A stretch of 51,503 nt of DNA. Origin: Bacteroidota bacterium (GTDB taxonomy: Bacteria > Bacteroidota > Bacteroidia > Flavobacteriales > Schleiferiaceae). The notes beneath the pieces are model-generated. The model was given only the letters and a program-made list of their open reading frames with translations. It ran no database searches and had not been told where the DNA came from. Position 1 is the first letter of the stretch. The number at the start of each line of letters is the position of its first letter. Both the position numbers and the translations under genes were made by a program. Location of the stretch: assembly GCA_003045825.1 (NCBI GenBank), contig PZPA01000003.1, forward strand, positions 1 to 51,503. Reading direction: 5' to 3'. Of this stretch, positions 19,655-28,839 are shown one piece after another.

Positions 19655-20779
19655 ATGGCAAAAAGAGACTATTACGACATACTTGGTGTAACCAAAGGAG
19701 CTAGTCAAGACGAAATCAAAAAAGCCTACCGCAAGGTTGCTTTAAAATACCATCCTGACCGAAATCCTGATAACAAGGAAGCCGAAGATAAATTTAAGGA
19801 AGCGGCGGAAGCCTACGATGTGCTCGGCAACGAGGAAAAGCGTCGTAAGTACGACCAGTTTGGACACCAAGCTTTTGGCGCTGGCGCCGGCGGTGGTGGG
19901 TTCAACGGGAATATGAACGACATCTTTGATATGTTCGGTGACATCTTCGGCGGTGGCGGAGGTGGCGGCGGCTTTGGAGGCTTTGGTGGTTTTGGCGGTG
20001 GCGGTCAGCGTCGTCAAGCGAAAGGCTCTAATCTGCGTGTCAAGGTAAAATTGACCCTAGAAGAGATTGCTGAAGGGGTAGAAAAGAAAATGAAAATCCG
20101 TCGTGCCCGAATTGCTGAAGGTGTGACGTTCAAGACGTGTACTACGTGTAACGGTGCCGGACAGGTTCAACAAGTAACGAACACTATTTTAGGCCAAATG
20201 CGGACGGCAGCAACCTGTTCTACCTGTAATGGGAGCGGCAAAATTGTCGATCAAAAACCATCAGGTGTAGGTAGCGACGGTTTAGATCGAAACGAAGAAG
20301 TTGTAAGTGTTAAAATTCCAGCCGGCGTTCAAGACGGTATGCAATTACGTGTTGGTGGTAAGGGCAATGAAGTGCTCGGTGGTGTTGCCGGTGATTTGAT
20401 CGTTTTGATTGAAGAAATTCAGCACGAACAGCTCACAAGAGATGGAGAAAACTTGCATTTCGAACTGAATTTAAGTTTTCCAGATGCGGCATTGGGGACA
20501 CAAGTAGAAATACCTACCGTTAGTGGTATTGTGAAAATTGGCATCGACGCCGGCACTCAGCCTGGAAAAATCCTACGCCTTAAGAATAAAGGATTGCCTA
20601 GTGTACAAGGATACGGTAAAGGCGACCAATTAATTCACGTCAATGTTTGGGTACCAAAAAATTTAAATAGCGATGAAAAGAAAGCCATCGAGAAACTTAA
20701 AGGAAATGAGAATTTCGAGCCCAATCCCGGTAAGTCTGACAAAGGATTTTTTGACCGAGTAAAGGAGATGTTCTCTTAA
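19655..20779 (+). CDS. dnaJ: Chaperone DnaJ (type A) with a reduced zinc domain
   Basis: A 374-residue Hsp40 that delivers clients to DnaK and triggers its ATPase. The J domain has HPD at residues 33-35. The Gly/Phe-rich linker runs from about 74 to 120. The zinc domain has only two CxxCxGxG-type motifs (Cys162/165 and Cys188/191) instead of four; the outer two are replaced by [11 protein letters not shown] and PSGVGSDG. By position the remaining pair forms zinc site II, the one needed for work with DnaK, and site I is gone. The C-terminal substrate domains are intact. I believe this variant is common in flavobacteria. A terminator follows. Confidence 0.93.
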   Translation: MAKRDYYDILGVTKGASQDEIKKAYRKVALKYHPDRNPDNKEAEDKFKEAAEAYDVLGNEEKRRKYDQFGHQAFGAGAGGGGFNGNMNDIFDMFGDIFGGGGGGGGFGGFGGFGGGGQRRQAKGSNLRVKVKLTLEEIAEGVEKKMKIRRARIAEGVTFKTCTTCNGAGQVQQVTNTILGQMRTAATCSTCNGSGKIVDQKPSGVGSDGLDRNEEVVSVKIPAGVQDGMQLRVGGKGNEVLGGVAGDLIVLIEEIQHEQLTRDGENLHFELNLSFPDAALGTQVEIPTVSGIVKIGIDAGTQPGKILRLKNKGLPSVQGYGKGDQLIHVNVWVPKNLNSDEKKAIEKLKGNENFEPNPGKSDKGFFDRVKEMFS

Positions 20780-20797
20780 ATAGGTTTCGTATTTTAC

Positions 20798-20825
20798 ACT
20801 CCCACCTCAGCCGTGGGAGTTTTTT
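20798..20825 (+). terminator. Rho-independent terminator after dnaJ
   Basis: The eight-base stem ACTCCCAC / GTGGGAGT around a seven-base loop is followed by a run of six T. It separates grpE-dnaJ from the ABC transporter genes, only 20 bases upstream of the next start codon. Confidence 0.9.
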
Positions 20826-20845
20826 ATTTCTTAGAAATTTTATCC

Positions 20846-21754
20846 ATGATAACTGCAAAAAAGGTTACTAAAGAATATAGTGCCAAACGAGCGTTAGATG
20901 CTGTTGACCTCTGTATCCCAAAAGGAAGCATTTATGGTTTGCTCGGACCTAATGGTGCCGGCAAGACCTCATTCATCAGAATCATGAATCAAATCACAGC
21001 CCCCGATCATGGTGATGTGTATTTTGGAGCAGAACTTCTGCGACCCATTGATATTGCAAGAATCGGGTATTTACCTGAAGAGCGGGGCTTGTACAAGAAA
21101 ATGAAGGTTGGCGAGCAGGTACTTTATCTAGCGCGATTGAAAGGCCTAACAACCAACGAAGCCAAAAGCAAAGCCAAAGAGTGGTTTGAACGCTTGGAAA
21201 TGACGGGTTGGTGGGATAAGAAAGTAGAAGACTTGAGCAAGGGTATGGCGCAAAAAGTCCAGTTTGTAACCACCGTATTGCATGAACCTGAGTTATTAAT
21301 CTTTGACGAACCGTTTACTGGTTTTGACCCGATCAATACGAACCTGATTAAAAACGAAATAAAACGCCTCAATGAGAATGGTGCAACCGTGATATTCTCT
21401 ACACACCGAATGGAAAGTGTTGAAGAGATTTGTGATCACATCGGGTTGATTGACAACGGCAAGGTGATGATAGAAGGCAACTTGTTGGAGATCCGTAAAC
21501 ATTACAAAGACGGAACCTTTGCCTTTACCACACGAACATCCATTTCGGATTGGGGTAAACACGAGGTGCTTTCGCAAAAAGAGGACCCTATGGGATACCG
21601 GACCGTACTTAAAGCAGTAGCGTTCCCTAAAGATTTAGTCATTTCATTAAGCCAAAAAGAGGCACTAGTTGCTTTTGAGGAAGTGCTCCCTACAGTGAAC
21701 GATATATTCATCGAAATCGTCAAGAACGGTCCTAAACCTTGGAATCATGAGTAA
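20846..21754 (+). CDS. ABC transporter ATP-binding protein (NatA-like)
   Basis: A 302-residue ATPase for an ABC-2 type exporter. Walker A GPNGAGKT is at residues 34-41, the signature LSKGMAQKV near 130 and Walker B LLIFDEP near 150, followed by the H-loop in IFSTHRM. The C-terminal 80 residues match the DUF4162-type extension of NatA-like proteins. I chose the ATG at 20846; 11 upstream open codons run back into the dnaJ terminator. It overlaps the permease gene by eight bases. The substrate cannot be told; sodium or an antibiotic-like compound is possible for the family. Confidence 0.88.
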   Translation: MITAKKVTKEYSAKRALDAVDLCIPKGSIYGLLGPNGAGKTSFIRIMNQITAPDHGDVYFGAELLRPIDIARIGYLPEERGLYKKMKVGEQVLYLARLKGLTTNEAKSKAKEWFERLEMTGWWDKKVEDLSKGMAQKVQFVTTVLHEPELLIFDEPFTGFDPINTNLIKNEIKRLNENGATVIFSTHRMESVEEICDHIGLIDNGKVMIEGNLLEIRKHYKDGTFAFTTRTSISDWGKHEVLSQKEDPMGYRTVLKAVAFPKDLVISLSQKEALVAFEEVLPTVNDIFIEIVKNGPKPWNHE

Positions 21755-23054
21755 TCCTATTTTCTTGATTATACAGCGTGAATTCTTATCTCGCGTACGC
21801 AAAAAAACCTTCATTCTAGTTACCCTCATAGGGCCATTGGCTTTCGCCGCGCTCATGATTGTACCCGGACTTCTCGCATCGATGCCTGAGGATAATAAGC
21901 GTATTGTTGTCCTGGACGAACCTTCGCTCCTCTTGCCACACGAGGGTAAGGAACAGTACACTTTGGAGTATTTAGACCCAAGAGAAAACGACTTGGAATT
22001 GGCAAAAGATTTGCTGCGCGATTCAGAATACGATGCACTCCTCTACATCCCTTCAGGCGAGAATTGGGATCCTGACTTTATCAAAAACAACATCTTGCTT
22101 TTTGGAAAAGAGGACCCTTCCATGGAGCTACAAGGCTATTTGGACTACTTGCTTGAAGAGCAAATCAACCAAGCAAAATTGCTGAAAAATGGGGTTGACC
22201 CTGAGATCGTTGCGCAGATAAAGACAAATGTCAACATCAAAAGCTTTACCCTAGGAGAAGAGGGTAACGATGAGCAAAGTGCTGTCCCAATCAAAATGGC
22301 GCTTGGCTACATAACAGGAATGCTCATCTATTTCTTCATTTTCTTTTATTCTGTGCAGGTCATGCGTGGTGTAATGGAGGAAAAAAGCAGTCGTATCGTG
22401 GAAGTCATAATTTCCAGCGTCCGCCCGTATCAACTGATGATGGGTAAAATTTTAGGTATTGGCTTAGTCGGGGTGCTTCAATTCATTATTTGGATCGGTC
22501 TTTCAGGAGTTCTTTACACGGTCATTAGCACCCTAATCTTCCCTGAGTTATTTGCGGAACAAGCTGCGGCAGGGATCGCAGGTAATCCTGCAGCAGATAC
22601 GGTTGGGTTAGAAGTTATGGATATGTTGCGTTCCGTTAATTTCACTACGATCATCACGGGTTTTGCATTCTACTTTTTCGGAGGGTACTTTCTCTATAGC
22701 GCATTGTTTGCGGCAGTGGGCAGTGCTGTGGACCAAGAAGCCGATTCGCAACAATTCATGCTTCCCGTTACCATTCCAATGATCCTAGCCATTATCACAG
22801 CAATGAACGTCATTCAAGAACCCAATGGTTCGTTGGCTTTTTGGATGAGTATGATACCTCTTACTTCGCCGATCACTATGATGATACGACTGCCTTTTGG
22901 CATTCCGCTATGGGAAGTCTTTCTAAGTGGCGCTATATTAGTAGCTACCTTCTTCATTGTGGTTGGACTTGCCGGTAAAATTTACCGCGTTGGGATTCTG
23001 ATGTACGGTAAAAAAGTAACCTGGAAAGAACTATTCAAATGGCTGAAATACTAG
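21747..23054 (+). CDS. ABC-2 type permease (NatB-like)
   Basis: A 435-residue inner-membrane protein, partner of the ATPase just upstream. A first membrane segment (FILVTLIGPLAFAALMIVPG, about residues 23-42) is followed by a large extracytoplasmic domain up to about residue 180, then five or more membrane segments. The conserved EEKSSRIVEVIISSVRPYQL coupling region near residue 215 is typical of NatB/YhaP-like permeases. The start overlaps the ATPase gene and the end overlaps the MscS gene by 16 bases. Confidence 0.87.
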   Translation: MSNPIFLIIQREFLSRVRKKTFILVTLIGPLAFAALMIVPGLLASMPEDNKRIVVLDEPSLLLPHEGKEQYTLEYLDPRENDLELAKDLLRDSEYDALLYIPSGENWDPDFIKNNILLFGKEDPSMELQGYLDYLLEEQINQAKLLKNGVDPEIVAQIKTNVNIKSFTLGEEGNDEQSAVPIKMALGYITGMLIYFFIFFYSVQVMRGVMEEKSSRIVEVIISSVRPYQLMMGKILGIGLVGVLQFIIWIGLSGVLYTVISTLIFPELFAEQAAAGIAGNPAADTVGLEVMDMLRSVNFTTIITGFAFYFFGGYFLYSALFAAVGSAVDQEADSQQFMLPVTIPMILAIITAMNVIQEPNGSLAFWMSMIPLTSPITMMIRLPFGIPLWEVFLSGAILVATFFIVVGLAGKIYRVGILMYGKKVTWKELFKWLKY

Positions 23055-23977
23055 AGAACATTATCGCCTTTATTGACTCCTTTTTAAGCTATAAAATTTG
23101 GGGGTATGATTCCGTGCGGCTTTCAGTGAAAAGTGTGCTTCAAGTTGTATTTCTCTTTTTGGCTGCACGCTTCGGAATTTGGTCAATGGGACGTGTATTC
23201 ATGAGAAGTCGGATGGGCGTAAATTATGACGAAGGTCGACGCTACACTATTCTTCAAATTTCTAAGTACCTCATTTATACCGTGGTCATTGTTATGGCCC
23301 TAGAAACCGTAGGAGTTAAGGTAACTACCCTACTTGCGGCCTCCACTGCTTTATTTGTAGGTTTAGGTCTAGGTCTACAAGATGCCTTTAAAGACTTGAG
23401 TTCCGGTGTGATTATTTTAATGGAACGCACCTTATCCGTTGGCGATATTATTAAACTTCAGGACCAATTTGGAAAGGTAGAAGCCGTAGGACTTCGCACA
23501 ACAACAGTGCGCACTCGAGACGATATTCTCATTATTGTACCCAATAGTAAACTGACGAATGAAATCGTTGTAAACCTTACCCACAGCGAAGAAACTACGC
23601 GTTTCTCAATCAACGTAAGTGTCGCTTTTGGTAGCGATACCCAACACGTGGCAACACTTTTAAAACAAGTTGCTTTAGATCACCCAGAATCCGAGCCGGG
23701 TCAAGAGCCATTGGTAATTCTGAAGGAGTTTGGCGATAGTGCATTGATCTTTGAATTGAATTTCTACACGCGGAACCTCTTCCACGTTGAAAAAATTAAA
23801 AGCGAATTGCGTTTTGAAATTGACCGCGAATTCCGCGATCATAAAATCATTATTCCATTCCCACAGCGTACGGTTTGGCAGGGGCCAGAAAGAGTTAAGC
23901 AATTTGGCGACGGAATTGTGGGCGCTGGCGAGAATATTGCATCGGAAGACGAAGACACCACTTCTGGTGCATTATAA
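23039..23977 (+). CDS. MscS-family mechanosensitive channel
   Basis: A 312-residue inner-membrane channel that opens under membrane tension to release solutes after osmotic downshock. There are two N-terminal membrane segments, then a Gly/Ala-rich pore helix in LLAASTALFVGLGLGLQDAF (about residues 98-117). The beta domain follows (SSGVIILMERTLSVGDIIKL and VPNSKLTNEIVVNLT), then the alpha/beta domain. The last 25 residues form a poorly conserved acidic tail. The start lies within the last codons of the permease gene, so translation is likely coupled. Confidence 0.9.
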   Translation: MAEILENIIAFIDSFLSYKIWGYDSVRLSVKSVLQVVFLFLAARFGIWSMGRVFMRSRMGVNYDEGRRYTILQISKYLIYTVVIVMALETVGVKVTTLLAASTALFVGLGLGLQDAFKDLSSGVIILMERTLSVGDIIKLQDQFGKVEAVGLRTTTVRTRDDILIIVPNSKLTNEIVVNLTHSEETTRFSINVSVAFGSDTQHVATLLKQVALDHPESEPGQEPLVILKEFGDSALIFELNFYTRNLFHVEKIKSELRFEIDREFRDHKIIIPFPQRTVWQGPERVKQFGDGIVGAGENIASEDEDTTSGAL

Positions 23978-23986
23978 GTATTGAGT

Positions 23987-25150
23987 ATGAGCAGAATATT
24001 ATTGATTGAAGACGAGGAAGCCATTCGTCGTGTATTAAAGAAAATTCTCTTAGAAGAGGATGATTCTAACGACATTCACGAAGCGGCTGACGGTAAACAA
24101 GCCATCGAAGTATTTGGTGATGGCGCTTGGGATCTAGTATTCTGTGATATCAAAATGCCGCACATGGACGGTGTCGAAGTCCTTGAACGAATGATGGCTA
24201 TAAATTCTGAAGTTCCCGTTATTATGATTAGTGGGCATGGAGATATAAATACAGCTGTAGATTGTTTGAAGAAGGGTGCATTTGATTATTTACCAAAGCC
24301 CCCAGATTTAAATCGGCTGTTGAGTACTGTTCGTCACGCATTGGAAAAGAAAACGCTGGTTCAAGAAGTCAAAACGCTCAAAAAGAAGGTCAGTAAAAAG
24401 TACACCATGATAGGTGAAGGCACTGAAATGATGGAATTGCGCGGACTCATAGAGAAAGTGGCACCTTCTGAAGCGCGCGTTTTAATTACTGGTCCAAACG
24501 GCGCGGGTAAGGAATTGGTCGCCCACCAAATACACGAGCAAAGCGCCCGCTCAACGAATGCAATGGTAGAAGTGAATTGTGCTGCTATACCTGCAGAATT
24601 GATCGAAAGTGAGCTTTTTGGCCACAAAAAAGGAGCTTTCACGGGTGCTCAGAAAGACAGAAAAGGAAAATTTGAATTGGCCCATGGCGGTACACTGTTC
24701 TTAGATGAAATAGGCGATATGAGCTTGAGCGCGCAAGCAAAAGTTTTGCGTGCCTTGCAGGAGCATAAAATCACTCCTGTCGGTGGCGATCGCAGCATCA
24801 AGGTTGATGTACGTGTATTGGCGGCCACCAATAAAGATTTAAAAAGTGAAATCGCGGCCGGTAAGTTTAGAGAGGATCTTTATCACCGCTTAAGCGTAAT
24901 TCTGATTGAAGTGCCTGGATTGAATGACCGCAGCGACGACATTCCACTCTTGGCACAACACTTCTTACAGCAAATCGCCGACGACTATGGCGTTTCTTCG
25001 AAAGGAATCAGCGGCGCGGCCATAAGTGCATTACAAGGCTACGATTGGACAGGGAACATCAGGGAATTTAGAAATGTCATCGAACGCTTACATATTTTAG
25101 GCGGTTCAGAAATTAGTGCTGACGACGTAAGCACATACGCACGTAAATAG
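23987..25150 (+). CDS. Sigma-54-type response regulator without a DNA-binding domain
   Basis: A 387-residue NtrC-family protein. The receiver domain (1-120) has the acidic pair near residues 8-9, the phosphorylation site Asp54 (FCDIKMPHMDG) and Lys104. The AAA+ domain has Walker A GPNGAGKE (169-176), GAFTGA (216-221) for sigma-54 contact and Walker B LFLDEIG (about 237). The chain ends just after the AAA+ lid with no helix-turn-helix domain, so it probably activates from solution or through a partner. A TTG two codons upstream is an alternative start. It lies nine bases after the MscS gene; no histidine kinase gene is nearby. Confidence 0.9.
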   Translation: MSRILLIEDEEAIRRVLKKILLEEDDSNDIHEAADGKQAIEVFGDGAWDLVFCDIKMPHMDGVEVLERMMAINSEVPVIMISGHGDINTAVDCLKKGAFDYLPKPPDLNRLLSTVRHALEKKTLVQEVKTLKKKVSKKYTMIGEGTEMMELRGLIEKVAPSEARVLITGPNGAGKELVAHQIHEQSARSTNAMVEVNCAAIPAELIESELFGHKKGAFTGAQKDRKGKFELAHGGTLFLDEIGDMSLSAQAKVLRALQEHKITPVGGDRSIKVDVRVLAATNKDLKSEIAAGKFREDLYHRLSVILIEVPGLNDRSDDIPLLAQHFLQQIADDYGVSSKGISGAAISALQGYDWTGNIREFRNVIERLHILGGSEISADDVSTYARK

Positions 25151-25153
25151 ACG

Positions 25154-25161
25154 TACTTTTG
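25154..25161 (+). promoter_or_regulatory. Possible promoter -7 box for the small protein and MATE genes
   Basis: TACTTTTG is an exact TAnnTTTG match, 19 bases before the next ATG and just after the regulator stop codon. No TTTG lies at the usual distance upstream, so this is only partial support for an internal promoter. Confidence 0.4.
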
Positions 25162-25180
25162 CCTTTCAAAACGGATACAA

Positions 25181-25408
25181 ATGGACTTTCCTAAATTCTT
25201 AGTTGCAGACAATACCGATCTACCGGATGCGGTTTATATCGTTCACACAGAGTTTCCTGCCTTCATTCTCAATCTCGAGAACGATGAGATAAAGTGGTTG
25301 GATGATATCGGCGATGAAAGTGAAGGTGATTTGACCAAAATTCTAGAAGGATTGATCGCAGAGGCAGAGGTGTTTTATACCCGTGAGGTAGAGCGCTATA
25401 ATCTCTAA
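25181..25408 (+). CDS. Small conserved hypothetical protein
   Basis: A 75-residue acidic cytoplasmic protein without signal or membrane segment. I do not know a function. It looks like a small protein seen in flavobacteria, with the pattern FLVADNTDLPDAVYIVHTEF and a C-terminal helix rich in Glu (IAEAEVFYTREVERY). It follows the sigma-54 regulator by 30 bases and precedes the MATE gene by six bases. A good -7 box lies 19 bases before its start. Confidence 0.72.
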   Translation: MDFPKFLVADNTDLPDAVYIVHTEFPAFILNLENDEIKWLDDIGDESEGDLTKILEGLIAEAEVFYTREVERYNL

Positions 25409-25414
25409 GCCGAA

Positions 25415-26761
25415 TTGGCCTATCAATGGAATACATATAAATCCCAATACGGGATTAGTCTAAAATTGGCCTACCCGGTCATGATCGGGCAATTAGGACA
25501 AATTCTTGTCTCTGTTGCAGATTCTATCATGGTGGGTAAGTTCTTAGGCACTATTCCTTTAGCGGCCGTTTCCCTAGCCGTTTCTATACTCATCATACCC
25601 ATGGTTTTTGCTATTGGTGTTGCGTACGGCCTTACCCCTTTAATTGCGGGTGCCGACGGCAAAGAAGATCCTGCAGAGGCCGTGAAATACTTCAAGAACG
25701 GGCTTGTTTTAAATTCCATATTGGGATTACTCGTATACGGTGTTCTGGCCCTTTTTGCTCAATTTGCGCACCTTTTAGGTCAGGATGCACGTGTCGTTGA
25801 GGCTTCATTGCCATATATCCATTTGGTTGGGCTCTCGATCGTCCCCATGATGAGCTTTTTTGCCTTTAAGCAATTCGCGGAAGGATTGAGCGATACGAAG
25901 GCCGGTATGCGCGTTAGTCTGGTAGCCAATTTGCTGAACATATTATTGAACTATCCACTAATTACAGGTTGGGGACCGTTCCCGGAGTTGGGCCTAGCCG
26001 GTGCTGCTATAGCTACATTAAGCACTCGTTTCTTAATGCTTGCGGGGATGGCTTTGTACATCCGGAAGCACCAAAAATTTGCCAGTTACTGGAGCCATTG
26101 GCGCAACAGCCAAATCTCATGGAAAAGCATTCGAGACATATTAGTCATTGGTGTCCCAAGTGGTTTGCAATATGTATTTGAAGCTGGTGCTTTTGCTATG
26201 AGCGGAGTGATCGTCGGGATGATAGGTCCTGTGCAACAAGCCGCACATCAGATCGCACTCAACATCGCTTCTGTCAGCTACATGATGGTAAGCGGACTTG
26301 GGGCAGCAGCAACCATTAGAGTGGGGAATCAATTGGGCAAGAAAGACTTTCCTATGCTTCGCTTAGCTGGCCAAAGCTTGTTCCACCTAACTCTGGCCAT
26401 GATGGTATTGACCATGGGACTGCTCATTGCATTGCGCAATATTGTACCCGAATTTTACAGCTCCGATCCTGAAGTATTGCAATACACTGCCGTGCTGATG
26501 ATTGCCGCTGGTATTTTCCAATTGCCAGATGGACTCCAAGCCACAACCTTAGGCGCGCTTCGCGGTGTTCAGGACGTTAACATTCCTACCATTATTGCCT
26601 TTATCGCCTATTGGGTTGTTGCTGTACCGCTGTGCTACTACCTGGGCGTGGTAATGGCCATAGGTCCTTTAGGCGTTTGGGTTGGGTTGGCTATAGGACT
26701 GTTACTCGCCGCAATTGCTTTGTATTGGCGCTTTCAGTACAAGGTGCGTAGTTTGCATTAA
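25415..26761 (+). CDS. MATE-family efflux transporter
   Basis: A 448-residue inner-membrane protein with about 12 helices in two halves, which exports drugs or metabolites using sodium or proton gradients (NorM type). LAYPVMIGQLGQILVSVADSIMVGKFLG near residues 19-46 is the usual first-helix signature, repeated in the second half around VPSGLQYVFEAGAFAMSGVI. The start is TTG, six bases after the small upstream gene; no in-frame ATG lies before Met33. The stop codon overlaps that of the convergent oligopeptidase gene. Confidence 0.9.
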   Translation: MAYQWNTYKSQYGISLKLAYPVMIGQLGQILVSVADSIMVGKFLGTIPLAAVSLAVSILIIPMVFAIGVAYGLTPLIAGADGKEDPAEAVKYFKNGLVLNSILGLLVYGVLALFAQFAHLLGQDARVVEASLPYIHLVGLSIVPMMSFFAFKQFAEGLSDTKAGMRVSLVANLLNILLNYPLITGWGPFPELGLAGAAIATLSTRFLMLAGMALYIRKHQKFASYWSHWRNSQISWKSIRDILVIGVPSGLQYVFEAGAFAMSGVIVGMIGPVQQAAHQIALNIASVSYMMVSGLGAAATIRVGNQLGKKDFPMLRLAGQSLFHLTLAMMVLTMGLLIALRNIVPEFYSSDPEVLQYTAVLMIAAGIFQLPDGLQATTLGALRGVQDVNIPTIIAFIAYWVVAVPLCYYLGVVMAIGPLGVWVGLAIGLLLAAIALYWRFQYKVRSLH

Positions 26762-28782
26762 GCCGAAATTCCCGCACGCTTTAACAGGGCGTCTACCTTT
26801 GGATCACGTCCTCTAAAGTTTCGGTACAGTTCATCCGGTGGAACCGTACCACCACTTTGTAAGACAACCGAGAAATCGGCAGCTACGTTTGGATTGAACA
26901 ATCCTTCCTCTTCAAACCGTTCAAAAGCATCTGCATCTAATACCTCTGCCCATTTGTAACTGTAGTAGCCGGCACTATACCCGCCCTGGAAAATATGACT
27001 AAATGCGGTGCTCGAAAGGGTTCCAGCAACTTCTGAAAATAAGGAAGTTCGCTCCGTTGCCGCCTTTTCATGCGCAGCCACACTGCCTTCGAAGCGGTCA
27101 GTCCTGTGGTGCCAACTCATATCTAAATAGCCAAAGTTGAGCTGACGCAGCGTCATGTACCCCTCTAAAAAGGTCTGACTTTCTTTTATCTTATCGATAA
27201 ATTCTGTTGGCAGCACTGCACCGGTCTGGTAATGTTTAGCGAAGAGCGCCAAAGCTTCAGGCTGGTAGCACCAATTTTCCATGATTTGAGACGGAAGTTC
27301 CACAAAATCCCAATAAACACTGGTACCCGTGAGTGACGGGTACGTCCCACGCGCCATCATTCCGTGCAAGGCATGTCCAAACTCATGGAATAAGGTTGTG
27401 ACTTCATTGAAGGTCAGTAGTGATGGCTTTGATGCTGTGGGCTTGGTGAAGTTGCACACAATACTAATGTGCGGTCGTACTTCCTGTCCCTTCATCGTAT
27501 GCATGCTCTGGTAGCTGGTCATCCAAGCTCCTGCACGCTTTCCGTCTCGAGGGAAAAAGTCCGCGTAAAAGAGACTTAAAAAATTACCGTTGGCATCAAA
27601 AACTTCATAGGCATCAACGTCCTTATGGTACACGGGGAGCTCGGTATTGTGTTCGAAACGGAGTCCAAACAATCGGGCCGCAACGGTAAAGGCACCCGCT
27701 AAAACATTTTCAAGTTTAAAATAGGGCTTCAACGCCTGATCGTCTAGGGAAAGACGCTCCATCTTGAATTTTTCAGACCAATAACTAAAATCCCAAGGCT
27801 GAAGTGGAAGTTCAGCACCTTGTGCTGAAGCATAGTCAGCCACCGCTTCCAAATCTTTCTCTGCGGCTGGTTTAGCGACCGCAAGTAGGTGGTCCAAAAA
27901 GGTAAGCACCGTATGTGGCGTTTTCGCCATACGCTTGCTCAAGGTGAGCTGGGCATGAGAATCGAACCCAAGCAATTGTGCGCGCTCCATACGTTTGTTC
28001 ACGAGGTCTGTGATGACTTGCTCATTGTTGTTTTCGTTCTCTTTAGCACCACGAGAGCCATAAGCGCGGTAAAAATGCGCACGCAATTCGGAGCGGTCGG
28101 CATATTTCATCACTGCCATGTAGGTGGGCATATCTAAACCCAATGCATAGCCTTCTTTCCCCTGCTGTTCGGCGAGTTGAGCGGCAGATTCAACCACGTC
28201 TTCAGGAATTCCTTGAAGGTCCTCGGCAGAAGTGGTATGGTAATGAAACGCCTTCGTTTCGGATAGAATATGCTCCCCAAACGTCAATGACAACGTGCTT
28301 AATTCTTCATTTAGAACAGTTAATCTATTCCGGTCATCGCCTTTTAAAGCCGCACCATTACGGACAAAACTCTCATAGGTTTCCTTCAATAAACGCTGTG
28401 CTTCTAACGCTAGGTCCTTACCCTCGGATTCATAGACAGTCTGAATGCGCAAAAACAAAGGCTCATTCAACAAAGTCTCGCTACTAAATGCCGTCAACTT
28501 CGGCGAAAAAGTGCGCGCAATTTCTTGAATTGTGTCGTTTGTCTCTGCACTATTGAGGTTAAAAAAACAACTGCTTACTTTATTCAATTCCAGCGATGAG
28601 AATTCTAGAGCGGCCACGGTATTTTCAAATGTGGGTGCCTCAGAATTGGCCACAATGGCATCCTGACGCTCCTTTGATACCTTAATCCAATGTTCCAATG
28701 CGGGTAAAAAATGTTCTGGATCAATACGGTCAAAGGCAAGTGCTTGATGCGGCGTTGCGGGAAAATCTATAAGTGGATTCAT
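26758..28782 (-). CDS. M3-family oligopeptidase (Dcp/OpdA-like)
   Basis: A 674-residue cytoplasmic zinc metallopeptidase that trims short peptides from protein turnover or uptake. The zinc motif HEFGHALHGM is near residue 460 within FNEVTTLFHEFGHALHGMMA, followed by the second ligand region. The helical N-terminal half and the motif GGYSAGYYSYKWAEVLDAD near the end are typical of oligopeptidase A and dipeptidyl carboxypeptidase. No signal peptide is seen, and the start MNPLIDFPATPHQALAFD fits the family. I cannot separate Dcp from OpdA by eye. Confidence 0.9.
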   Translation of the reverse strand: MNPLIDFPATPHQALAFDRIDPEHFLPALEHWIKVSKERQDAIVANSEAPTFENTVAALEFSSLELNKVSSCFFNLNSAETNDTIQEIARTFSPKLTAFSSETLLNEPLFLRIQTVYESEGKDLALEAQRLLKETYESFVRNGAALKGDDRNRLTVLNEELSTLSLTFGEHILSETKAFHYHTTSAEDLQGIPEDVVESAAQLAEQQGKEGYALGLDMPTYMAVMKYADRSELRAHFYRAYGSRGAKENENNNEQVITDLVNKRMERAQLLGFDSHAQLTLSKRMAKTPHTVLTFLDHLLAVAKPAAEKDLEAVADYASAQGAELPLQPWDFSYWSEKFKMERLSLDDQALKPYFKLENVLAGAFTVAARLFGLRFEHNTELPVYHKDVDAYEVFDANGNFLSLFYADFFPRDGKRAGAWMTSYQSMHTMKGQEVRPHISIVCNFTKPTASKPSLLTFNEVTTLFHEFGHALHGMMARGTYPSLTGTSVYWDFVELPSQIMENWCYQPEALALFAKHYQTGAVLPTEFIDKIKESQTFLEGYMTLRQLNFGYLDMSWHHRTDRFEGSVAAHEKAATERTSLFSEVAGTLSSTAFSHIFQGGYSAGYYSYKWAEVLDADAFERFEEEGLFNPNVAADFSVVLQSGGTVPPDELYRNFRGRDPKVDALLKRAGISA

Positions 28783-28810
28783 GAAAGGTGTAACTAGTTA
28801 TGCGGATATT

Positions 28811-28818
28811 CAAAGATA
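28811..28818 (-). promoter_or_regulatory. Promoter -7 box of the M3 peptidase gene
   Basis: On the minus strand TATCTTTG exactly matches TAnnTTTG, 28 bases before the start codon. A clear -33 box is missing. It faces the copA -7 box across only 21 bases. Confidence 0.5.
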
Positions 28819-28839
28819 CTTTTTACCATTCGCAATACC

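Noticed and set aside
19875-20010. GGC/GGT-rich repeat tract
   Set aside because: This is the Gly/Phe-rich linker of DnaJ, not a DNA repeat element.
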